A DNA stretch of 64,000 bases from Chitinophaga pinensis. GTDB lineage: Bacteria; Bacteroidota; Bacteroidia; Flavobacteriales_D; Crocinitomicaceae. The notes beneath the pieces are model-generated. The model worked only from the letters and a program-made list of their open reading frames with translations, was not told the DNA's origin and made no database searches. The stretch covers positions 1 through 64,000 of the forward strand of contig CAMCYF010000013.1 of the NCBI GenBank assembly GCA_945883825.1. Direction: 5' to 3'. Below are positions 9,892-19,986 of this stretch, piece by piece. The stretch's first letter is position 1; every line of letters starts with the position of its first letter. A program made the translations under genes and the position numbers.

Positions 9892-11929
9892 TTAATCCTG
9901 TTGATTCATTAAACCAAATAGTTTCTGTTATTGGGAGTCCATTTCTAGTGAAGAAATTTTTACCGCTTTCATTTGTTGTCTGCTCATAAACAACACCATA
10001 ACCATTTGTATCTACAACAATACGACGAACAACAACTGAAGATACATAACCTTGTAAATTTTTTATTTTAAATATAACTTCAGTCATTTTATTTTTTTCA
10101 TACAAAACACCAGCCTCATTTTTTAGATAATTTGGAGTTGTTTCATAGTATTTCTGATAATCCTTCATTTTTTGAATTTTAGTAGACCTTGAATCAATCT
10201 CAGCTTTTAAAATAGAATCTTTTTGATAATGTGCATAATCAAGTTTATTAATCATTTTTTGCTGTTCTGCATGTCTATCCTCTTCAGTCTCATGTCTTTC
10301 TTGCTCAATTATTAAAATACGATCTTTATTAATTTGGATAGCGTCCATTTGCTTTTCTAAACGCTCTGAATTCTCGTCATTCAGTTTCTTTTGTGTTATA
10401 TCTAATTGATTTTTCTTTTCACCAATTTCAGTTGCAATTAATTCATTTTGAGCTATAACACTTAAATTTCTTTCATTAATATCTTGGTTCAAAGTCGCAA
10501 TCTGCTCTTGCATTTGATACTGACGTTGTTCATTATTTTTTTGTTCAAGAGATAGAATAGAATCAATATCATTTTTTATCTCATTTATCTGAACCTGTGC
10601 ATCTTGACCTTGAGATGCAGTGATAGTGCTTATGAAATTTGTAGTATATTCTAAATCATTTTTTATAATTTCCATTTTGTATGTTGCTGCATTATCTTTC
10701 TTTTCCTTATTGATAAATAAATCTTTATAGGCATCACTATTTTTACCAGTATGAATTTCTCCTGGTGCTAATAAAATTGTACCTTGATCTTGTGTAGAAG
10801 CAGGAATTATTTTTTTTGGAATCAAAGCAGACATCGGATTAATTATATTCTCTAATGAATCAATTGATTTTTTTAACTGAGCTAATTCATTTTGTGGAAT
10901 AATTGTTTGATTAAGTATCGCTTTTTCTTGGGTAATTTTTAGCGAAGTAATTGCTTCCTGGTTTTTCTTTTTAGATTTTACCAAAAGATATGCTGTTTTT
11001 TTCATACTAAAATATGACTCCATTTGATTAATTTTATCCGTTAACTCAATTACTTTGGGGTCATTTATCCTTCCTCGCATTGGATCAGTTCTTAAAATTA
11101 ATTTAGCTTTAGCATATCCATATTGACCTTGCGCGAAATATTCATTTGCTTTAATTAGTTGACTATTAAACACCAGGTCCTCAGAATTCTTCACTTCGAG
11201 TAATTTACTCTTTTCAGCCTTTAATGATGAAATATATAATTGATTTGAACTTGAATTTGACAATTTTGTAGAAAGTGATTCTGCTTCATTATATTTTTCA
11301 ATAGATAATTTTAAATTCTTTTCTTTTGAATAAGACTTAGCTTGCTTTAAAATATCTGTAAGATTTGAAATTATAGTTTCATCCTGTATTTTAATGGCTG
11401 CACTATCAATAATTACTTTTGCTATTGGTTTATTAGAAAGCTTTAACTTTTCTTCAGCTTGAATAAGATAATTTTCATCTGATATTAGTTGCCTCACCTC
11501 AAGATTCCACTTGTATTTCTCAGAATAGAAAGAATCAGAATAATTTATGTTTGGGTATAAACTCTGTGAATATAAATTTAAATTCATGTCTTTTTTTAAG
11601 GGTATGATATTTTGATACTCTCTTTCAAAATCTAAAGAAGATAAATCAATTAAGATTTTATTTATAATAAATCCATTTTTAGAAACAATCAAATCATAAG
11701 TGTCAGATCTTGGAATTTTAGCAGTTAATAAAAAAGTTCCATTAGATAAGGAAACTGACTTTGAAATAAAAACTTCCTTATCCATTAAATATAATGTTGC
11801 ACCAAAAATATTTTCCTTATTTTCCTTATTTTGAACCTTTCCCTCCAATGAAATTGAAAGGTCTTTTTGTGAATAAAAACGTGTAAAAATTAAAGAAAGC
11901 AAGAAGAAAAAAAGTATTTTTCTTATCAT
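9875..11929 (-). CDS. Secreted protein with N-terminal carboxypeptidase-D-like domain, helical/TPR-like region, long coiled coil and unknown C-terminal domain
   Basis: Signal peptide MIRKILFFFLLSLIFTRFYS; SLEGKVQNKENKENIFGATLYLMD; extended Glu/Lys/Gln-rich helices; conserved-looking tail EVIFKIKNLQGYVSSVVVRRIVVDTNGYG. Confidence 0.7.
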   Translation of the reverse strand: MIRKILFFFLLSLIFTRFYSQKDLSISLEGKVQNKENKENIFGATLYLMDKEVFISKSVSLSNGTFLLTAKIPRSDTYDLIVSKNGFIINKILIDLSSLDFEREYQNIIPLKKDMNLNLYSQSLYPNINYSDSFYSEKYKWNLEVRQLISDENYLIQAEEKLKLSNKPIAKVIIDSAAIKIQDETIISNLTDILKQAKSYSKEKNLKLSIEKYNEAESLSTKLSNSSSNQLYISSLKAEKSKLLEVKNSEDLVFNSQLIKANEYFAQGQYGYAKAKLILRTDPMRGRINDPKVIELTDKINQMESYFSMKKTAYLLVKSKKKNQEAITSLKITQEKAILNQTIIPQNELAQLKKSIDSLENIINPMSALIPKKIIPASTQDQGTILLAPGEIHTGKNSDAYKDLFINKEKKDNAATYKMEIIKNDLEYTTNFISTITASQGQDAQVQINEIKNDIDSILSLEQKNNEQRQYQMQEQIATLNQDINERNLSVIAQNELIATEIGEKKNQLDITQKKLNDENSERLEKQMDAIQINKDRILIIEQERHETEEDRHAEQQKMINKLDYAHYQKDSILKAEIDSRSTKIQKMKDYQKYYETTPNYLKNEAGVLYEKNKMTEVIFKIKNLQGYVSSVVVRRIVVDTNGYGVVYEQTTNESGKNFFTRNGLPITETIWFNESTGLNVVKK

Positions 11930-12018
11930 AAGCTAAGGATTATTTTATTTTAAAAAAAAGTAAAAGTGTATATTTATTGAATTAATACAAATTTGCTAAA
12001 AAAAGACGAATTAAAAAA

Positions 12019-13143
12019 ATGCTAAACATCAAAGAACTAAGTTTTTGGGAGAAATCACATTATTTTGAGGGTCTTGATTTTACAATTATTGGTGCTGGTA
12101 TTGTGGGACTTAGCACAGCGATTTTTTTAAAAGAAAAATTTCCTAGATCAAAAATTCTAATTATTGAAAGAGGATATCTCCCTAGTGGAGCAAGCACTAA
12201 AAATGCGGGATTTGCATGTTTTGGCAGCCCAACAGAATTGTATGACGATCTCTCAAAAATCAGTGATGAAAAAGTTTGGAATACTTTTAGTCTGCGCTAT
12301 GAAGGATTAAAAACACTATTTGAGTTAATCGACGCAAAAAAAATTGGATACAAAAAATGTGGTTCATGGGATTTAATTTCAAAAAAAGAAGAGCTATTAA
12401 AAGATGATTTTATAGCATATATAAATGAAAAATCCTTCCAAATATGTGGCGTAAAAAATATATATAGAGAGGATAAAATGGCTATCCGTAATTTTGGATT
12501 CCAAAACATCTATAGCACATATAGCAATAGAGAAGAAGGAACAATAAACACTGGAAAATTAATTTCTGAACTCTACAAAAAAGCCACTAATCTAGGTGTT
12601 CTTTCTCTCTTTGGGATTGAAGTAAAAACATTTGAATCAAATGGAAAGGAAGTTTTTTTAGAAACTAATTTTGGAGAATTTAAAAGCGCAAATAGTATAA
12701 TTTGTACAAATGGATTTGCAAAACAATTTTTAGACGATGACATCCAAGCTGCAAGAGCCCAAGTACTTATTACAAAGCCGATTTCAGATCTAAAAATTAA
12801 AGGTTCATTTCACTATGATGCGGGTTACTACTATTTTAGAAATATAGAAAATCGTGTACTTTTTGGCGGTGGAAGAAATCTTAATTTTGAAAGAGAAGCG
12901 ACAGACAAATTTGGAACGAGTGAAGATATTCAAGATTCTTTGCTTCATTTATTGCAAACTGTCATTCTTCCAGATACTAAATTCGAAGTTGATTATGCCT
13001 GGTCGGGGATTATGGGAATTGGAAAAGATAAAAGTCCAATAATAAAAAAAACGAACAATAATGTCGCCTTTGGTGTTAGAATGGGTGGAATGGGGATAGC
13101 GATTGGTGCTGAAGTTGGGAAATCCTTATCAAAATTATTTTAA
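12019..13143 (+). CDS. FAD-dependent oxidoreductase (DAO/DadA-like)
   Basis: Rossmann motif FTIIGAGIVGLSTAIFLKEKFP; STKNAGFACFGSP; C-terminal NVAFGVRMGGMGIAIGAEVGKSL. Confidence 0.85.
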   Translation: MLNIKELSFWEKSHYFEGLDFTIIGAGIVGLSTAIFLKEKFPRSKILIIERGYLPSGASTKNAGFACFGSPTELYDDLSKISDEKVWNTFSLRYEGLKTLFELIDAKKIGYKKCGSWDLISKKEELLKDDFIAYINEKSFQICGVKNIYREDKMAIRNFGFQNIYSTYSNREEGTINTGKLISELYKKATNLGVLSLFGIEVKTFESNGKEVFLETNFGEFKSANSIICTNGFAKQFLDDDIQAARAQVLITKPISDLKIKGSFHYDAGYYYFRNIENRVLFGGGRNLNFEREATDKFGTSEDIQDSLLHLLQTVILPDTKFEVDYAWSGIMGIGKDKSPIIKKTNNNVAFGVRMGGMGIAIGAEVGKSLSKLF

Positions 13144-13144
13144 C

Positions 13145-13612
13145 TTGAAAGATAAAAAAAAACAAGCTGAGTTTATTAATCCTATAGATAAGGATAAAAT
13201 TAGCGAAAATCCGCATAGCCTTGAATACGGTCACCATGCAGGAAGCGCACTCATAAAACCAGAGGATCAAGGAAAACTAAAAAGTCGCTCAATTAATTCA
13301 ATGGAGCAGCAAACAGACATGCAATTAGGTCAAATTTATGATCAAATGCAATTGCTTGCAGAACAGGCAAAAAAAATAAATGAGCGAAAGAAAATTTCAG
13401 AGTTTATTTACACTGCAGAAATGCGCTTTGAACCGTTCATAAATCATACCTATCATTTATACCAAAAAGAAACTGGTGTTTTTTCGCTCTCACTCGTGGG
13501 ACCAAAACAATGGGGGAAATCAGGGGCAAATTTAGAATTCGTTGGTACAGTAAAATTGCTAGCAGACCACACATGGGATATTTTAGAAAGAAACGAGAAA
13601 TTTGATTTTTAA
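13145..13612 (+). CDS. DUF2452 (C1orf50-like) protein
   Basis: NPHSLEYGHHAGSALIKPEDQGKLKSRSINSMEQQTDMQLGQIYDQMQLLAEQA...FEPFINHTYHLYQKETGVFSLSLVGPKQWG. In-frame TTG at 13145 proposed as start; the listed 13103 start lies inside the upstream gene. Confidence 0.75.
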   Translation: MKDKKKQAEFINPIDKDKISENPHSLEYGHHAGSALIKPEDQGKLKSRSINSMEQQTDMQLGQIYDQMQLLAEQAKKINERKKISEFIYTAEMRFEPFINHTYHLYQKETGVFSLSLVGPKQWGKSGANLEFVGTVKLLADHTWDILERNEKFDF

Positions 13613-14382
13613 CGTACAAAAACCCATTCATTTTTACTAGATTGCCTTGCATCAAAACCATATGAATCAATAGAATATGACTTTAAATCATCAATATTAT
13701 TTAATTGGTTTTTTATAAGATAACGAGCCATTGCTCCACGAGCATGTTTTGCATACATCATTACGATTGTAAATTTTCCATTTTTATACTCCTTAAAAAC
13801 TGGACTTATAATTCTGTTTTTTATAATAGAAGTATCAATCACTTTAAAATATTCTTGAGAAGCTAAATTTAAAATAATCTCCTCTTTATTTAGTGAATCC
13901 AACAAAAAGTGATTTACTTTCTGTTTCCAAAAAAAATACAAATTCTTAGAAGTAGCATTTGGCGCAAATTTTGTACCCATTTCCAAACGATAAGGAAAAA
14001 TCATATCACTTGGCTTAAGTAATCCATATAAACCAGATAAAATAAACACGCATTCATTTGAAATCTCCTTTTCTCTTGCATTTAAGCTTTTATAATCTAA
14101 ACCTCGGTAAACTTCTCCCGAAAAAGCATTAATTGCTTGCAATGCTTTGCTATCCTTAGCTCTATAAATATCCCAAGTTTTAAAACGCATATAACTTGAT
14201 TCAGCAAGGTCTTTCGAGATAGACAGTAAGGATGCTAGTTCTGCTTTTGATTTTTCTCTTAAAGCAGCCACCAATAAACTTGCCTCATTTTCAAAAATTG
14301 GACTACTCGGAGAATGGATATCTCCATCTCGTTCATTTAAAGTTTTTGAAGGAGCTAAGAAAATCTTTATTGCATTTTTCAT
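13609..14382 (-). CDS. yaaA: Peroxide stress protein YaaA (DUF328 family)
   Basis: KIFLAPSKTLN, FSGEVYRGLDYKSLNAREK, LSGLYGLLKPSDMIFPYRLEMGTKF, IVMMYAKHARGAMARYLI. Confidence 0.92.
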   Translation of the reverse strand: MKNAIKIFLAPSKTLNERDGDIHSPSSPIFENEASLLVAALREKSKAELASLLSISKDLAESSYMRFKTWDIYRAKDSKALQAINAFSGEVYRGLDYKSLNAREKEISNECVFILSGLYGLLKPSDMIFPYRLEMGTKFAPNATSKNLYFFWKQKVNHFLLDSLNKEEIILNLASQEYFKVIDTSIIKNRIISPVFKEYKNGKFTIVMMYAKHARGAMARYLIKNQLNNIDDLKSYSIDSYGFDARQSSKNEWVFVR

Positions 14383-14426
14383 CTAAACAGAAAAAGATTA
14401 CTAAAGTGAAGATGCTATTTAAAAAA

Positions 14427-14452
14427 AAAGTCGCTTATTTCTAAACGACTTT
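14427..14452 (-). terminator. Rho-independent terminator after secDF
   Basis: Minus-strand reading AAAGTCG-12 nt loop-CGACTTTTTTTTT; 22 nt after the secDF stop. Confidence 0.75.
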
Positions 14453-14473
14453 ATAATTAAAGAATACTAATTT

Positions 14474-17455
14474 TTAATTTTTTAATTTCTTAGTTAAATC
14501 GATAAGCATAGGAGTTGCAATAAGAAGTGATGAATAAGTTCCTACAACAATACCAACTAAAAGAGCAAAAACAAATCCTTGAATTGCCGCACCACCAAAT
14601 AAGAAAATAACAACCAATACAATAATCGTAGTTAGGGAAGTATTGATCGTACGAGATAAGGTTGAATTTAAGGCACCATTAATTTCTGTTTTATAATCTG
14701 CATCTTTCTTCCATGATAGCTCTTCACGAATCCTATCAAAAACAACCACAGTATCGTTTATAGAATATCCAATTACCGTTAATATCGCTGCAATGAAGGA
14801 TTGATCAACATCCATATTAAAAGGAAGGATTCCATTAAATACTGCGAAAACTCCTAAAACAATCATAACATCATGAAACAAGGCAATAATTGCACTTAAT
14901 GAATACTGCCATGTACCAAAACGCAATAGAATATAGGCAAAAATCATTATTAAGGATAAGACAATTGCGATAGTTGAGGATGAAATTAATTCATTTGACA
15001 CTGATGAGGAAACAAATCTTGAATCTGCTTCAATTTTGTAAGATCCTAATTTCGATTTACATAAATCAAGTCCTTTCTCTAATTTATCTTTTACTTTAGT
15101 TGTAGCTGTTTCATCTGAAACCAAGTAATTTGTTGTTATTTCAACGTAAAAATTACTGGATTTTGTTTTTACGTCAATTGAAGCGCCTTGCATTACTGAA
15201 GATAATTTCTCTTTTATAAATTCCATGTTATTATCAGCAGTTTTAGCAAATTTAACACCAAATGTTCTACCTCCAGAAAATTCTACAGAAGGCTTCAATC
15301 CAATAGTTAAAACAGCAAAAATAGAACCTGCAACTAATAATCCTGAAACCACATAATAAATATTCCGTTTCGAAATAAAGTTAATATTGATGTTTTTAAA
15401 TGCATTTTGCGTAAGCTTAGTTCCAAAGGAAATACCGTTTCCTTTATTTAACATCCAAGTAAATATTAATCTTGAAATTACCAAGGCAGCAAATACTGAA
15501 GAGAAAATTCCAATAATCAATGTTGTAGCAAAGGACTCAATTGGTCCAGAACCAAATATTTTCAAAACGATGGCTGTTAAGAGTGTCGTGACATTGGCAT
15601 CAATAATCGAAGAAAGGGCCTTTTCATAACCTACTTCAATCGCTGCAGCAATGTCTTTTCCTTTTGCCTGTTCTTCTCGAATTCTTTCATACACCAAGAC
15701 ATTCGCATCGACGGCCATACCAATCGTCAAAACAATACCTGCAATACCCGCAAGTGTTAAAACTGCTCCAAATGAAGCAAGCGTTCCGAAAATAAAAATG
15801 ATGTTTGCAAATAAAGAAATATCTGCTACAATACCAGCTTTTCCATAATAAAGATACATGTATATAAATACAAAAATCAAAGCAACTGCGAATGAAATTA
15901 AACCTGCTCGGGTGTTTTCTGCACCAATTGTAGGTCCAACTTTTGTCTGTTCTTTAATAATACAAGGAGCAGGAAGTGCACCTCCATTTAACAAGCCAGC
16001 AAGATCTTCCGCCTCTTGAAAGGAAAAGCTTCCAGAAATTTGAGTATTACCAGTTGTAATAGCGTTTATTACTCGAGGAGCGCTATAAACAACACTATCC
16101 ATTGTTATTGCTATAATTCTATCCTTATTGTCTGATGTCATTCTACCCCATTCATCAGCACCCTCAGGTGTCATTTCTAAGTCTACTGTAATTTTTCCAT
16201 CTCTTTGATCGTATCCTGTTCCAGCTTTAGCAATGTGCTCTCCATTTACGCGTGCTTTACCAGACTCAGGAATTTTACAAGCATATAAGAAATAAGCTGT
16301 TTTCTTGGATTTATCGTCAATTTTATCCGGCTCTGCTGACCACATAAACTTAACATCTTCAGGGAAAACAGAAGCAATATCACGCCGACGCAACATTGTT
16401 TCTACAGTTCCTTTATTTTGAACATCTACATAACCCATCGCAAATCCTCCAACGGATGTTACTAAATCAGTTAATCCTTTCTTCTCATTTGTTCCAGTTA
16501 AACTCAAAGACGAAGACTTCTTTTTTAGAGTATCGGGATTTTTAGTACTATCAGATACCTCAGAAGAGTCATTAATCAACGATAAGTCTTTTTGCTCTTT
16601 TTCCTTAGAAAGGTTATTGGCTGTTGTCCATTGAATTTGAATCTGCTCAGGCATATACGTTTCAAAGAACTCTAGATTTGCAGTTGATTGTAACTTTTTT
16701 GCGACCGTATATTCATCTTGAACCCCAGGTAATTCAATATATAATCTATTCTTAGCAGGATCTTTTTGGATGTTTGGTTGTGCTACACCGAACTGGTTAA
16801 TTCGACGATTCATAATAATCTCAACTCCATCCATTGAAGAAGCAATTTGAGTTCTAAAATATGCTTCAACTTCAGAATCTGTAGATCGAATTCCAAGTTG
16901 AGCGCCTTTCAATAAATAATTTAACTTTAATCCTTTGTTGATAATCTTATTTTGAGCGATAAAAAGACTCAAGAAATCTCCACCATTTTTTTTGTAGATT
17001 GCTTGTGCTGCCTCAAAAGGTTTAATAAACTTTAAATCTCTTGGATTCTTAGCATTATTTTTAATTAAATCAGAAATGGAAATTTCAAGCGTAACACTCA
17101 TACCTCCAACTAAATCAAGACCAAATGCAAGTGAGCGTTTCTTAACCTCCGAAAAAGTTGATCCAATTAATGGATAAACCTTTTTTTCACCTTTTGAACG
17201 CAATATTTCATTTACGAATGCTGCTCTTGCTAATTCCTCAGATTCTGGTAAATTAAAATCTACAGTTGTGCTGTTTGGAAGAATTGCAATGCCATTATTA
17301 TCTTTGGCTTGTTTTCTTAGAGCTTGAACCTTAAGAATTGCTTCTTTTTCTGCTTTTCTCTCGACTCCACTTGCAACCCAAGTAAATGACAATTGATAAA
17401 TACAAACAGCTGTTAACACAAGTGTAAACAACAAGAAAAAACCTTTTAAACGCAT
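14474..17455 (-). CDS. secDF: Protein translocase subunit SecDF (fused)
   Basis: SecD motif AFGLDLVGGMSVTLEI, GLLNGGALPAP, SecF part VEFSGGRTFGVKF, VIGYSINDTVVVFDRIRE; 993-aa fusion. Confidence 0.96.
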   Translation of the reverse strand: MRLKGFFLLFTLVLTAVCIYQLSFTWVASGVERKAEKEAILKVQALRKQAKDNNGIAILPNSTTVDFNLPESEELARAAFVNEILRSKGEKKVYPLIGSTFSEVKKRSLAFGLDLVGGMSVTLEISISDLIKNNAKNPRDLKFIKPFEAAQAIYKKNGGDFLSLFIAQNKIINKGLKLNYLLKGAQLGIRSTDSEVEAYFRTQIASSMDGVEIIMNRRINQFGVAQPNIQKDPAKNRLYIELPGVQDEYTVAKKLQSTANLEFFETYMPEQIQIQWTTANNLSKEKEQKDLSLINDSSEVSDSTKNPDTLKKKSSSLSLTGTNEKKGLTDLVTSVGGFAMGYVDVQNKGTVETMLRRRDIASVFPEDVKFMWSAEPDKIDDKSKKTAYFLYACKIPESGKARVNGEHIAKAGTGYDQRDGKITVDLEMTPEGADEWGRMTSDNKDRIIAITMDSVVYSAPRVINAITTGNTQISGSFSFQEAEDLAGLLNGGALPAPCIIKEQTKVGPTIGAENTRAGLISFAVALIFVFIYMYLYYGKAGIVADISLFANIIFIFGTLASFGAVLTLAGIAGIVLTIGMAVDANVLVYERIREEQAKGKDIAAAIEVGYEKALSSIIDANVTTLLTAIVLKIFGSGPIESFATTLIIGIFSSVFAALVISRLIFTWMLNKGNGISFGTKLTQNAFKNININFISKRNIYYVVSGLLVAGSIFAVLTIGLKPSVEFSGGRTFGVKFAKTADNNMEFIKEKLSSVMQGASIDVKTKSSNFYVEITTNYLVSDETATTKVKDKLEKGLDLCKSKLGSYKIEADSRFVSSSVSNELISSSTIAIVLSLIMIFAYILLRFGTWQYSLSAIIALFHDVMIVLGVFAVFNGILPFNMDVDQSFIAAILTVIGYSINDTVVVFDRIREELSWKKDADYKTEINGALNSTLSRTINTSLTTIIVLVVIFLFGGAAIQGFVFALLVGIVVGTYSSLLIATPMLIDLTKKLKN

Positions 17456-17554
17456 ATTTTCTAAATTTTTAATTTCAATAAGGGTGCAAATATAGGATTT
17501 ACATTGCTGAAAGCCAAATAAAATTGAAGTTTTGAATATGAAAATTTACCTGCT

Positions 17555-18703
17555 TCAGCTATTCTTTTTTAATGTATCGCAAAATTGGATAAGCGAATCT
17601 GAAAATTTAGTCCACGTGTCGTATAAAAGTAAATTTTCCAGCTTTAAATTTTCTTTAACCAGAGTCAATTTATTTTCATTAAAAATCTCCTCTATTTTAT
17701 TTTGAATAGCTAGAGGATTTATGTCATTCAAGATAAACCCATTTTTTTCATCTACAATATCTTCTGCTAATCCTCCAACATTTGAAATTAAAACCGGTAA
17801 ACAAAAAGAGTTTGCAAGTGCTTGAATACCACTCTGAGTTGCTGATTTATAAGGTAAAACACACAAATCTGCTACGCTAAAATAAAGCTTGACATCTTGC
17901 TCATCAATAAATTGATTGACAAAATGAATGTTTTTATTTTTAGATTTTGCAATTAAGTTAGTATAAGTAATTTCCTCACCATAAACCTCACCAGCAATTA
18001 CTAAACTAAACTCATTGTTTAAATTTGAAAATGCTTGCAGTAGTAAATCTAAGCCCTTGTAATTCCTTATCAAGCCAAAAAATAAAAGTATTTTTTTTGT
18101 GGGATCTAAACCTAAAGCTGCAGCAACCTCTTCTCTCGCAATTTTATCTCCAAACTTATTATAAGAAGGATGCTTCAACAAACAATGCTTAGCAGCAGGA
18201 TCAATAGAAAGTAAATCCTTTTTTACAGACTCAGAAAGGACTATAAAACCATCGTAAGACTTAACAAACATTCGATTGAATACTTTATCAAAAAATCTTT
18301 TTTCGTGCGGAACCAAGTTATGAATAATAGCAATTTTTATGCAATTTTTATATAAAAACTTTGAAAAAAAAACATTCATGGGCGCAAAAAATGTCATCCA
18401 ATAATTTGTAATAAAAATAGTAGGCGAAGATTTCTTGAGTTGCCTTACGGCACTGAAATAACTTAAAGGATTAAAACCAGAAACAATTCTAGGATAACTT
18501 TTTGAAAGCTTATTCTGACTCAATTGTGTTTTTCCAGGAAATAAAAAATTAGGATATTGTTTTTTAAAGGTAAATGCCTTCAAATCGCAGTGCTGTTCCA
18601 TTGCGCTAACTACTAATTCACTGAAATCCGAAATGCCTCCACGATAAGGAGGAAGTGCTGAAAAAAAGACTACTTTATGGTTTGATTTTTTCATTTTAAT
18701 CAT
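17555..18703 (-). CDS. Glycosyltransferase, group 1/GT4-like
   Basis: SALPPYRGGISDFSE N-terminus; ILLFFGLIRNYKGLDLLLQAF, CVLPYKSATQSGIQALANSFCLPVLISNVGGLAEDI. Confidence 0.88.
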   Translation of the reverse strand: MIKMKKSNHKVVFFSALPPYRGGISDFSELVVSAMEQHCDLKAFTFKKQYPNFLFPGKTQLSQNKLSKSYPRIVSGFNPLSYFSAVRQLKKSSPTIFITNYWMTFFAPMNVFFSKFLYKNCIKIAIIHNLVPHEKRFFDKVFNRMFVKSYDGFIVLSESVKKDLLSIDPAAKHCLLKHPSYNKFGDKIAREEVAAALGLDPTKKILLFFGLIRNYKGLDLLLQAFSNLNNEFSLVIAGEVYGEEITYTNLIAKSKNKNIHFVNQFIDEQDVKLYFSVADLCVLPYKSATQSGIQALANSFCLPVLISNVGGLAEDIVDEKNGFILNDINPLAIQNKIEEIFNENKLTLVKENLKLENLLLYDTWTKFSDSLIQFCDTLKKNS

Positions 18704-19450
18704 TTGGATCTATTCCATTCTCTATACATTTTTTGAGAAATGTATCTAATTCTTTGCCTTTCAATGTATTTCCATTTTGGAAGAATACCTCAGATATTTT
18801 TAATCCGTTTTTATCGTAGCTATAAACCCAAGTATGAATCTTGTCGTTCTTAAATTTTGCTTTTTGAGCTAATTGCCCATTGGGGTGGTATTCTAACCAT
18901 TCACCATCCTTAAGTCCATTTTGAAAAACACCTTTTTTTTTATTTTTCCAGTGCTAAAAAATTCAGTATAAAGTCCATTTAGTGTATCTTTCTTATAATT
19001 TGAAACAGATAAAGGAATAAGAATACCATTTTCAATTTGACCTTCGGTATAATATATAATTTTTTCTCCGTGGAGTTGATTTTTCAAAAAACTTTCTTTG
19101 CTTGATAAAGCTCCAGAGGGTGTGAAATTTGACCAAACAGAATCTTTTAACTGATTTTTATAAAAGCCCTCTGATAAAACAGCTTCATTTTCAGAATAAA
19201 AAACCGCAAACGATAGATTTGAATTTGGAAAGTGTTTTATAACTGATTTTATCTTTCCGCTTTCATAATAATAAGTGAACTCTCCAATTGCCTTGTCATC
19301 TTTAAATTGACCTTTATAGATTAATGAATTACTTCCTGGATATTTTTTATTCCACAAGCCCTGTTTTTGACCTTTGGCGTCTTTTTGATTGACTTGTGAA
19401 ACGCACAAAAATGGAAGGAAAAGTAGAAGAATATAAAGTAGTTTATTCAT
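18696..19450 (-). CDS. MORN-repeat (YwqK-like) secreted protein with an apparent -1 frameshift at an A9 tract
   Basis: Listed ORF ends at 18893 after ...STGKIKKKVFFKMDLRMVNG*. Adding one A to the A9 tract gives ...STGKIKKKGVFQNGLKDGEWLEYHPNGQLAQKAKFKNDKIHTWVYSYDKNGLKISEVFFQNGNTLKGKELDTFLKKCIENGIDPND*, which continues the MORN pattern to a stop at 18696. Confidence 0.75.
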
Positions 19451-19986
19451 AGTAAAGCACTTAAGTCAGAGAGAGAATTTAATGAAATATCGGGTTTTAT
19501 ACTTGTTTTTTCAGAAGTGAGAATTAGTACAGTTTTCATTCCTAGTTTCTTTCCAAAGATAATATCAGAATCTGTGTCTCCAACCATAATTGATTTCTTA
19601 AAATCTACAGATGGAAATTCCTTTTTTGCCATCTGGGCCATCATTGTATTTGGCTTTCGCATTTTACTAAATTTATTTTTTAATTCAGTGGCTGCAAAAA
19701 CTTTAGTGATGAATCCACCATTATCTGAAATAACTTTTTGCATTTGGGAATGAATGTTCTCTAAATCACTTTCTGAGATTTTATTCAGTGCAACACATTG
19801 CTGATTTGTGACTACGAAAACATGACTGAATTTAGCGCATAAAGCTGCAAAAGAAGATAATACATCTGGACGAAAATGAAACTTTTCCCATTCTAGAACA
19901 TAATCATTTATTGGTCTTTCATTGATTACACCATCGCGATCGAGAAAAAGCGTCCAACTAGAATCAATATTCCAATCTAAACTCAT
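19447..19986 (-). CDS. HAD-IIIA phosphatase, GmhB-like (heptose bisphosphate phosphatase family)
   Basis: LFLDRDGVINERPINDYVLEWEKFHFRPDVL, VTNQQCV, SIMVGDTDSDIIFGKKLGMKTV. Confidence 0.88.
   Translation of the reverse strand: MSLDWNIDSSWTLFLDRDGVINERPINDYVLEWEKFHFRPDVLSSFAALCAKFSHVFVVTNQQCVALNKISESDLENIHSQMQKVISDNGGFITKVFAATELKNKFSKMRKPNTMMAQMAKKEFPSVDFKKSIMVGDTDSDIIFGKKLGMKTVLILTSEKTSIKPDISLNSLSDLSALL

Noticed and set aside
14474-17455. SecDF fusion as a novelty
   Set aside because: Fused SecDF is usual in Bacteroidota.
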